Shown in pieces: positions 28,049 through 34,852 of a DNA stretch of 34,852 nucleotides. The stretch is from the NCBI GenBank assembly GCA_947627385.1, contig CANQVV010000007.1:1-34852 (forward strand). The letters run 5' to 3'. The translations under genes and the position numbers were made by a program. A model generated the notes under the pieces. The model was not told the DNA's origin. It ran no database searches and was given only the letters and a program-made list of their open reading frames with translations. This stretch comes from an uncultured Bacilli bacterium. GTDB taxonomy: Bacteria; Bacillota_I; Bacilli_A; RF39; UBA660. The stretch's first letter is position 1. Every line of letters starts with the position of its first letter.

Positions 28049-28094
28049 CGCCATTTTAGTATAAACTAGGTGACGTGAAATTCACGCTTCCTAC
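28009..28094 (-). ncRNA. Unit 1 putative antisense RNA
   Basis: Promoter TTGTAA-N17-TATACT at 28101-28129 (minus); hairpin GGCGT/ACGCC then TCTTTC. Confidence 0.45.
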
Positions 28095-28100
28095 ATATTT

Positions 28101-28129
28101 AGTATATTATATTATTTTAACTTTTACAA
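28101..28129 (-). promoter_or_regulatory. Unit 1 antisense promoter TTGTAA-N17-TATACT
   Basis: Consensus-like with 17-bp spacer; start expected just before GGAAGCGTG. Confidence 0.6.
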
Positions 28130-28170
28130 GTTTTATATATGTCTTATTTTGACAAGATTTGTCGAATATA

Positions 28171-28199
28171 TTTACAAATAAAAATATTCATTGTTTAAT
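28171..28199 (+). promoter_or_regulatory. Unit 2 sense promoter TTTACA-N17-TTTAAT
   Basis: As unit 1. Confidence 0.7.
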
Positions 28200-28279
28200 A
28201 GAAACTTATGGAAGTGTGTTATGGACGTCACCAACCATCTTTTCGGGGGTTTTGGACCTAGATTGGAGGTGCGGCTCTG

Positions 28280-28390
28280 ATGAAAGCAAAAAGTTTGAAT
28301 AAACTATTGTTAGTAATTATTTTGATATTACTGTATATTATATATACTTTAATTGAAAAAGGCGTCGTCCAAGTAATAATACAAGGATAA
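28280..28390 (+). CDS. Unit 2 small TM peptide MKAKSLNKLLLVIILILLYIIYTLIEKGVVQVIIQG
   Basis: ATG start, SD GGAGGTG; several synonymous differences from unit 1. Confidence 0.8.
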   Translation: MKAKSLNKLLLVIILILLYIIYTLIEKGVVQVIIQG

Positions 28391-28435
28391 CGTCTCACTA
28401 ATAATATTAGGTGACGTGAAATTCACGCTTCCTAC
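28351..28435 (-). ncRNA. Unit 2 putative antisense RNA
   Basis: Promoter TTGTAA-N17-TATACT (28442-28470, minus); candidate attenuator hairpin then TTTTTC. Confidence 0.4.
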
Positions 28436-28441
28436 ATATTT

Positions 28442-28470
28442 AGTATATTATATTATTTTAACTTTTACAA
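28442..28470 (-). promoter_or_regulatory. Unit 2 antisense promoter TTGTAA-N17-TATACT
   Basis: Identical to unit 1. Confidence 0.6.
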
Positions 28471-28511
28471 GTTTTATATATGTCTTATTTTGACAAGATT
28501 TGTCGAATATA

Positions 28512-28540
28512 TTTACAAATAAAAATATTTACTGTTTAAT
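28512..28540 (+). promoter_or_regulatory. Unit 3 sense promoter TTTACA-N17-TTTAAT
   Basis: As unit 1. Confidence 0.7.
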
Positions 28541-28623
28541 AGAAACTTATGGAAGTTGTGCAATAGACGTCACCAAAAATCTGAAATTTCAGGGGGTTTA
28601 CTTCTAAGATGGAGGTGAGGCTA

Positions 28624-28734
28624 GTGAAAGCAAGAAATCTTGTGAAAGTATTGTTAGTAATTATCTTGATATTATTGTATATTATATATACTTTAATTGA
28701 AAGAGGCGTCGTCCAAGTAGTAATACATGGATAA
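28624..28734 (+). CDS. Unit 3 small TM peptide MKARNLVKVLLVIILILLYIIYTLIERGVVQVVIHG
   Basis: GTG start, SD GGAGGTGAGG; 36 aa. Confidence 0.8.
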   Translation: MKARNLVKVLLVIILILLYIIYTLIERGVVQVVIHG

Positions 28735-28779
28735 CGCCATTTAACAAACGTTAGGTGACGTGAAATTCACGCTTCCTAA
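28695..28779 (-). ncRNA. Unit 3 putative antisense RNA
   Basis: Promoter TTGAAT-N17-TATACT in otherwise different flanking sequence. Confidence 0.45.
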
Positions 28780-28783
28780 AAAG

Positions 28784-28812
28784 AGTATATCAAATTAAAG
28801 GGTATAATTCAA
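28784..28812 (-). promoter_or_regulatory. Unit 3 antisense promoter TTGAAT-N17-TATACT (TGA before the -10, extended -10-like)
   Basis: Flank differs from units 1/2 but the promoter sits at the equivalent position. Confidence 0.65.
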
Positions 28813-28831
28813 GGATAGAAAAAGTAATTTA

Positions 28832-28856
28832 AAAGTTGCATATAAGCAACTTTTTT
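28832..28856. terminator. Bidirectional terminator between the repeat locus and rnj
   Basis: AAGTTGC-N6-GCAACTT flanked by A/T runs. Confidence 0.75.
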
Positions 28857-30531
28857 AGTCTTCTTTTTTGTTTACTTCCATAATAACAGGTAATATAATT
28901 GGGCGTCTTCCAGTTAATTCATTAATAAATGGTAATAATTCTAATATTATTTGATTTTTTAAATCGGTATAATTATATAAAGAAGTTTTTAGAAAATTAT
29001 TAACAATTTCACTAATTTTATGTTCTATTTTATTCATTAATTCTTGATTTTCATTGACAAGCACAAATCCTCTGGCTGTAACATTAGGTTTAATCAATAA
29101 TTTTCTAGTTAAAGTATTAATATTTAAAATAGTGATTAATATTCCATCTTGACTCATTAGTTTACGATCTTTAATAACAACACTACCAACATCACCGACA
29201 CGTGAACCATCGACATAAACATCACCAGCTTGGATAGTACCTCCTCGGCTAACAACACCATCTTTTAATAAGATAACATCACCGTTACTACAAATGAAAG
29301 TATTTTCTTCGGGAATGTCACAAAGTTTAGCAATATTAGCATGTTGTTGTAACATTCTAAATTCACCATGCATAGGCATAAAATACTTTGGTTTAATAAT
29401 GCGTAACATCCATTTAAGTTCTTCTAATTTGGCATGTCCTGAGGTATGAATGTCACTAAATTCAGTGTTAGTAAATACTTTAACACCTTTTAAATATATT
29501 TTATTAATTATTCTATTTATAGCTTCGGCATTACCTGGTATAGGACTTGATGAAAATATAACTAAATCATCTGGTAAAAGTGATATTTGTTTATGACTAC
29601 CATTAGCAATTCTAGATAATGCTGCGAGTGGTTCACCTTGACTACCAGTACATAAGATACATATTTCATTATGTTTTAATCCCTTAGCACTATTACTATC
29701 AATAAACATCGATTTATCAGTAATTAAGCCATTATTTAAAGCAAGTTCAATTGAAGCTTCCATACTTCTGCCAAAAATAATTATTTTACGATTATATTTT
29801 TTACAAGTTTCTACAATGTGTTTAATACGATATATATTAGAGGCAAAAGTAGCAATAATAACTCTGCCTACATGACGACCAATGATATCGTTTAAAGTTC
29901 CATCAACAACTGATTCACTATTAGAAAATCCTGTTGATAAGGCGTTAGTAGAATCACTTAAAAGTAAAGTAACACCTTTTTGACCAAGTTCCGCCATTTT
30001 ATGAATATCAGCCATTGGACCAATAGGAGTTAAATCAAATTTAAAGTCTCCTGTTTCAAATATAACGCCATTTGGTGTATGCACAACTATCGCAAAAGAA
30101 TCAGGTATTGAGTGAGTAGTATTAACAAATTCAATGTTAAAATGTTTAAAATTTACTTTTAAATCTTTATCAATAACCTCAATATTTTTATAATTTATTT
30201 CTCTCTCTTCTAATTTCTTTTCAATTAAATCTTTGGCAATTTTAGGAGCATATATTATAGGTATATGAACTTGATTTAATAAAAAAGGTATACCTCCAAT
30301 GTGATCTTCATGACCATGAGTTATAAATAAAGCCTTAATTTTTTTAGCATTTTGCTTTAAATAAGTAATATCTTGAATAACATAATCAACACCTAGTAAG
30401 CCAACTTCGGGAAACATTACCCCGGCATCAATGATAATTATTTCATCTTCGTGAGTGATAACATACATATTTTTACCAACTTCACCAAGACCACCTAAGG
30501 CAACAATACTAGTTGCACTTTTTTCATTCAT
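28855..30531 (-). CDS. rnj: Ribonuclease J
   Basis: ALFITHGHEDHIGGIPFLL, SDSTNA, MPMHGEFRML. Confidence 0.95.
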   Translation of the reverse strand: MNEKSATSIVALGGLGEVGKNMYVITHEDEIIIIDAGVMFPEVGLLGVDYVIQDITYLKQNAKKIKALFITHGHEDHIGGIPFLLNQVHIPIIYAPKIAKDLIEKKLEEREINYKNIEVIDKDLKVNFKHFNIEFVNTTHSIPDSFAIVVHTPNGVIFETGDFKFDLTPIGPMADIHKMAELGQKGVTLLLSDSTNALSTGFSNSESVVDGTLNDIIGRHVGRVIIATFASNIYRIKHIVETCKKYNRKIIIFGRSMEASIELALNNGLITDKSMFIDSNSAKGLKHNEICILCTGSQGEPLAALSRIANGSHKQISLLPDDLVIFSSSPIPGNAEAINRIINKIYLKGVKVFTNTEFSDIHTSGHAKLEELKWMLRIIKPKYFMPMHGEFRMLQQHANIAKLCDIPEENTFICSNGDVILLKDGVVSRGGTIQAGDVYVDGSRVGDVGSVVIKDRKLMSQDGILITILNINTLTRKLLIKPNVTARGFVLVNENQELMNKIEHKISEIVNNFLKTSLYNYTDLKNQIILELLPFINELTGRRPIILPVIMEVNKKED

Positions 30532-30576
30532 TTTAAATTCCTCATTTCTTTAATAAAAGTTTTTTAACTGATATTA

Positions 30577-30605
30577 ATTATACACTAAATTAGGATTTTT
30601 GTCTA
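30577..30605 (-). promoter_or_regulatory. rnj promoter TAGACA-N17-TATAAT
   Basis: Consensus match and 17-bp spacing upstream of rnj. Confidence 0.6.
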
Positions 30606-30726
30606 GCACTTAAATGTTTTACAAATGTCAAGTGAGTATATATAAAATAACAATATAATTTACTTAATTATGTAAAATGGTTTTAAAAGTTAAAAAAATT
30701 TGATATTATTAAAGTGGTGAGGCGAC

Positions 30727-31815
30727 ATGGGCTTATTTAGTAAATTTAAAAATATTATTAAGAAAAAAGAAGAAATTGTTAAAGAAGAAGAAAATAATAT
30801 AGAAGAAGTAATTGAAGAAAAAACAGAAGAAACATTTGAAAAAAATGTTAAAAGCAAGAAAAAAAATAAAAAGAATGTTTTAAATGAAGTAGAAGAAATT
30901 AAAGATTATGATAAAGGATTAAAAAAGACTCGTGATGAATTTGTATCTAAGTTAAATTTTTTAGGTATTAAGTATACCAAAGTATCCGAAGAATATTTTG
31001 AAGAATTAGAAAGTATTTTAATTATGGCTGATATTGGGGTTAATACAGTTATGAAATTTATGGATAAATTAAAAGCAAGAGTAAAGCATGAAAATATAAC
31101 TGATACAGAATACTTAAAAGAAGTTATTGTTGATGAGTTATTAGTTATCTATGTTGAAGGTGAATCGTTATCGGATAAAATAAAGATGAATGAAAAGGGA
31201 CCAACTGTTATTTTAATGGTCGGAGTAAATGGAGTGGGTAAAACTACAACAATTGCTAAGTTAGCTCACAAATATAAAAGTGAAGGTAAAAAAGTAATGC
31301 TTATTGCTGGTGATACTTTTAGAGCCGGAGCCGTATCACAATTAGAAATATGGGCTAAGAGAACAGATAGTGAATTTTATGGTCAAGAAGAAAGTGATCC
31401 TGCTAGTGTTGTTTATGATGGACTCGTAAAAGCGAAAAAAGATAATGTTGATATTGTTTTAATTGATACAGCAGGAAGATTACAAAACAAAGTTAATTTA
31501 ATGAAAGAATTAGAAAAGGTTAATAAAGTAATTGCTACCCATATTGAAGGGGCACCCCAAGAAACTTTACTAGTTATTGATGCGGCCACTGGTCAAAATG
31601 GAATTATGCAAGCTAAGGCTTTTAAAGAAATTACCAATATTACAGGTATTGTTTTAACTAAATTAGATGGTACGGCCAAAGGTGGAATAGTTTTAGCTAT
31701 TAAAGAAGAAGTTAATTTACCGGTTAAATTTGTTGGTTTAGGTGAAACAATGAATGATTTAAAACCATTTGATATTGAAAATTATATTTATGGTCTTTTT
31801 AAGGATATGATTTAG
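30727..31815 (+). CDS. ftsY: Signal recognition particle receptor FtsY
   Basis: [48 protein letters not shown]; acidic N-terminus. Confidence 0.97.
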   Translation: MGLFSKFKNIIKKKEEIVKEEENNIEEVIEEKTEETFEKNVKSKKKNKKNVLNEVEEIKDYDKGLKKTRDEFVSKLNFLGIKYTKVSEEYFEELESILIMADIGVNTVMKFMDKLKARVKHENITDTEYLKEVIVDELLVIYVEGESLSDKIKMNEKGPTVILMVGVNGVGKTTTIAKLAHKYKSEGKKVMLIAGDTFRAGAVSQLEIWAKRTDSEFYGQEESDPASVVYDGLVKAKKDNVDIVLIDTAGRLQNKVNLMKELEKVNKVIATHIEGAPQETLLVIDAATGQNGIMQAKAFKEITNITGIVLTKLDGTAKGGIVLAIKEEVNLPVKFVGLGETMNDLKPFDIENYIYGLFKDMI

Positions 31816-32148
31816 ATGGATATAGATAAATTTGCCTATTATAATGAATTATTTTTAGCTTATAAAGATTTAATTAAAGAAAATAATCGAGATATTTTTG
31901 ATTTATATTATGGTGAAAATTTAACTATGCAAGAAATAGCCGATATAAAAAACATTTCCAAAGCAAGAGTAGGAATAATAATTAAAAATGTTGAAAAAGA
32001 ATTATGTACTTATGAAGATAAATTAAGAATAGTTTTAAAAAATAATATTTTAGAGGATGCTTTAAATTTAGAAGATATTAAAGAAATAAAAAAAGATATT
32101 AATAAAGTAATAAATATAGAAGATTATTTAAAAAATATGAATAACTAA
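31816..32148 (+). CDS. ylxM: YlxM-like DNA-binding protein (UPF0122)
   Basis: YYGENLTMQEIADIKNISKARVGIIIKNVEKEL; between ftsY and ffh. Confidence 0.88.
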   Translation: MDIDKFAYYNELFLAYKDLIKENNRDIFDLYYGENLTMQEIADIKNISKARVGIIIKNVEKELCTYEDKLRIVLKNNILEDALNLEDIKEIKKDINKVINIEDYLKNMNN

Positions 32149-32175
32149 TAATAGCAAGATAAAGGAGAATAAATT

Positions 32176-33483
32176 ATGTTTGAATATATGGGTGATCGCA
32201 TTTCTAATGCTATAAAAAATATTCGAGGAATGGGTAAAATTACCGAAGATAATATTAATGATGCAATGCGAGAAATAAGAATGGCTTTACTAGAAGCAGA
32301 TGTTAACTATAATGTTGTTAAAGAATTTGTAGCCTCAGTAAAAGAAAAATCCCTAGGAGCGGATGTCGGAAAAAGTCTTAAACCAGATGAAGTATTTATT
32401 AAGATTGTTAAAGATGAACTTATTAGTCTTTTAGGTGGTGAATATGAACCATTATCAACAAGTGAAAAATTTGAAGTTATTATGTTATGTGGTTTACAAG
32501 GTAGTGGTAAAACAACAACTGCTGGAAAATTAGCTAATATTTTACGAAAAAAATATCAAAGAAAACCATTACTTATTGCTGGTGATATTTATCGGCCTGC
32601 TGCTATTACGCAATTACAAGAAATAGGGGAATCTTTAAATATTCCAGTTTTTACCGAAGATGAAAAAAATGTTTTAAAAATTGTTAATGATGGTATTAAA
32701 TATGCCCAAGAAAATAATTTAGATTATGTAATTATTGATACAGCTGGTAGATTACAAATTGATGAAAATTTAATGCAAGAATTAAAAGATATTGCCAATA
32801 ATATTTCTCTTAATGAAGTTTTACTAGTAATTGATGCAATGATGGGCCAAGATGCTATTAATGTTATTACTGGCTTTAATGAAGCTTTAAATTTAACAGG
32901 TTGTATTTTAACTAAAATGGATGGCGATACCAAAGGTGGAGTAGCTTTATCATTAAGACATCTTACAAATGTACCTATTAAATTTGTTGGTGATTCAGAA
33001 AAATTAGATGGCCTTAGTGAATTTTATCCAACGAGAATGGCTGAACGTATTTTAGATATGGGTGATATTTTATCTATTGCTGAAAAAGTTGAAGGCATAA
33101 TTAGTGAAGATGATGCCAAAGAACAAGCAAAAAAAATGCAAAGAGGTACCTTTGATTTAGAAGATTTCTTAACAACTTTTAAACAAATAAAAAAATTAGG
33201 TCCTTTGGAAAATATTATAAAAATGCTTCCCCAAGCTCGAAGTATGGGTTTAAATAATGTATCTATTAATCCCAAAGATATGGCTCATATTGAAGCAATA
33301 ATATTATCTATGACACCTTATGAAAGAAAACATCCGGAAATCTTAAAAGCAACAAGAAAACAAAGAATTGCCCAAGGAAGTGGCCGTTCTGTGGAAGAAG
33401 TAAATAGATTACTTAAACAATTTGAAGCTATGAAAGATATGATGAAAATGATGAGTAATGGTAAAATGAAAATGCCATTTTAA
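32176..33483 (+). CDS. ffh: Signal recognition particle protein Ffh
   Basis: GLQGSGKTTTAGKLA, DIYRPAAITQL, TKMDGDTKGG, Met-rich C-terminus. Confidence 0.97.
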   Translation: MFEYMGDRISNAIKNIRGMGKITEDNINDAMREIRMALLEADVNYNVVKEFVASVKEKSLGADVGKSLKPDEVFIKIVKDELISLLGGEYEPLSTSEKFEVIMLCGLQGSGKTTTAGKLANILRKKYQRKPLLIAGDIYRPAAITQLQEIGESLNIPVFTEDEKNVLKIVNDGIKYAQENNLDYVIIDTAGRLQIDENLMQELKDIANNISLNEVLLVIDAMMGQDAINVITGFNEALNLTGCILTKMDGDTKGGVALSLRHLTNVPIKFVGDSEKLDGLSEFYPTRMAERILDMGDILSIAEKVEGIISEDDAKEQAKKMQRGTFDLEDFLTTFKQIKKLGPLENIIKMLPQARSMGLNNVSINPKDMAHIEAIILSMTPYERKHPEILKATRKQRIAQGSGRSVEEVNRLLKQFEAMKDMMKMMSNGKMKMPF

Positions 33484-34575
33484 TTATCTTTTACGTATTC
33501 TTTTCATATTACTTTGTAATTCTTTTTGAAAATCAGAAATACTTTGATTAGGATTAATTCCTAATCTTTTAATATTATTATAATATTGTTTAGAACTTAA
33601 ATTACTCATATAAATAATTTTTCTAAGTAAATATAAAGCTTTATCTTTATCTTGTTTATATATGTTATAAAGTTCAATAGCTATCATATAACAAGTTATA
33701 TATCGTTCACAAGGATATTTTAAATATTCAAAACTTTCTTCTAATGGTAAATAATTAAATTTACTTTTTTGAATACCATTTCTAAGTCCTTTAACAGTTT
33801 TAATTTCTTGTTGACGATCAAAATTCATTAATGATAATAATAGAGATATCATATTACTATAAACTAAATATTCTAAATAATTATTTATACGATATGTATA
33901 AGCGTCTTTATCATTACTTTGTTGATAATAATAATCAGCAAAAATTATTTCCATAAATAAAGGATCTATTTCTACATATAATTCTTTGTTTAATTGAAGA
34001 TGTAAATCATTTATTTGAACACTAGTAGCATGACTATATTCATGAACCGTAGCAAATAAATCTTGAAGATCAAAAACTCTTTGAATATCAATAAATGATT
34101 CTTTTAAAGCAGAAATAGATATTGTTTCCCCACAATGAAATCCATCAGCATAGGTTTGAAATCTGATATGTGTTTGACGATCTTTAAATGTTTTTAAAAA
34201 GTTTTCAAAAAAGAATTTATCTAATGATTTATAAAAGTCATGAGTTAAAGATAATAAATCATCACTACTTAATCTTGATTTTTTTAAGTCAAATACTTTT
34301 AAACCATTGCTATTAGCTAAGGAATTAAATCTTTGAAAATCTGACCATAAAAATTTAATTCCTTCATATTTTGTTTTATATTCTCGGTATAAATCAATAT
34401 ATTTTGGTTGTTGAATAGTATCTTTACTATCATATTCTTCAAAAATATTTAATAAAAAATTTAAGTCACTATCTATAAGTTCAATTCTTTGAGCATCTTT
34501 TTCATGACTAATTAATTCTTCTAATAATTTGAATTTTGCTTTTAAATCATCAATAGTCCAATTATATTTTCCCAT
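33484..34575 (-). CDS. M3-like zinc metallopeptidase
   Basis: ATVHEYSHATS (HExxH); ATG at 34575 (MGKYNW) with GGGTGG SD preferred over the track start. Confidence 0.75.
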   Translation of the reverse strand: MGKYNWTIDDLKAKFKLLEELISHEKDAQRIELIDSDLNFLLNIFEEYDSKDTIQQPKYIDLYREYKTKYEGIKFLWSDFQRFNSLANSNGLKVFDLKKSRLSSDDLLSLTHDFYKSLDKFFFENFLKTFKDRQTHIRFQTYADGFHCGETISISALKESFIDIQRVFDLQDLFATVHEYSHATSVQINDLHLQLNKELYVEIDPLFMEIIFADYYYQQSNDKDAYTYRINNYLEYLVYSNMISLLLSLMNFDRQQEIKTVKGLRNGIQKSKFNYLPLEESFEYLKYPCERYITCYMIAIELYNIYKQDKDKALYLLRKIIYMSNLSSKQYYNNIKRLGINPNQSISDFQKELQSNMKRIRKR

Positions 34576-34852
34576 CAAAACCACCCGTTTAAGTTTAGTA
34601 AATAACTTAACATAACTTTTTGTTTTATGCAAGAAGTAATTAATAAATATGATAACATAATAACTAAGAAATGACACCCCTTTCATAGTATACATTACAA
34701 AATAATTGTATAAATAAAATAATCAATTGTCTACATACCCTCTCAAGTTGTCTACTTTAAGTTTACCAGAGTAAACTATAAATTTTTAAATTAATTTAAC
34801 TTTGAAATAGCAAAATAAATTATCCAAAAAATTTGCAAAATAAGTTAAACTG

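Larger units (their letters stand above)
27832..28812. repeat. Three tandem ~340-bp units, each with sense promoter, 36-aa TM peptide ORF and 3' antisense promoter
   Basis: Sense -35 elements at 27832, 28171 and 28512 (periods 339 and 341 bp). Confidence 0.95.

Noticed and set aside
27832-28812. CRISPR array or rRNA/tRNA repeat cluster
   Set aside because: Units are ~340 bp, contain a conserved ORF and promoters, and lack short repeat/spacer organisation.
27832-28812. Transposon/MITE explanation for the triplicated units
   Set aside because: Each unit has imperfect terminal complementarity, but the copies are head-to-tail at a fixed period, with no target-site duplications seen and a conserved coding frame. 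Tandem duplication is simpler, though a MITE origin is not excluded.
34720-34852. Possible mobile-element end at the right edge (ttgtctac repeated, gtttaccagagtaaac hairpin)
   Set aside because: Too short and cut by the window edge; no transposase or defined inverted repeat visible.

Overview
This is an AT-rich window on the standard bacterial code: an in-frame TGA ends the gene at 2922-2924, and TAG ends many genes. It looks like an uncultured low-GC Bacilli/Mollicutes-adjacent chromosome. The left third is a cell-envelope/stress neighbourhood: cardiolipin synthase, GT8 glycosyltransferase, two-component system, YugP-type Zn peptidase and small alarmone synthetase. It contains several decaying genes. 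The middle has a truncated NitT/TauT-type ABC locus, an ATP-grasp gene, a tRNA-Glu(CUC), a membrane-bound XRE regulator, typA, a TasA/SipW-type secreted protein and a 1290-aa membrane-anchored protein made mostly of 12-residue Asp-rich (EF-hand/TSP3-like) repeats. The right third is conserved housekeeping: ZIP transporter, yebC, nfo, PBP2, rpmG, efp, rnj, ftsY-ylxM-ffh and an M3-like peptidase. The strongest candidate for an undescribed system lies between efp and rnj (about 27.83-28.81 kb), in a gap the ORF track leaves empty. Three tandem ~340-bp units each encode a near-identical 36-aa single-TM peptide. Each unit has a conserved sense promoter, a convergent antisense promoter at its 3' end, complementary 5' and 3' ends, and a stem-loop over the stop codon. 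This architecture resembles a triplicated type I toxin-antitoxin locus. A second regulatory signal is a matching operator geometry (18-bp identity, 22-bp phased repeats, fixed distance to the -10) upstream of the two-component system and of the operon after it.
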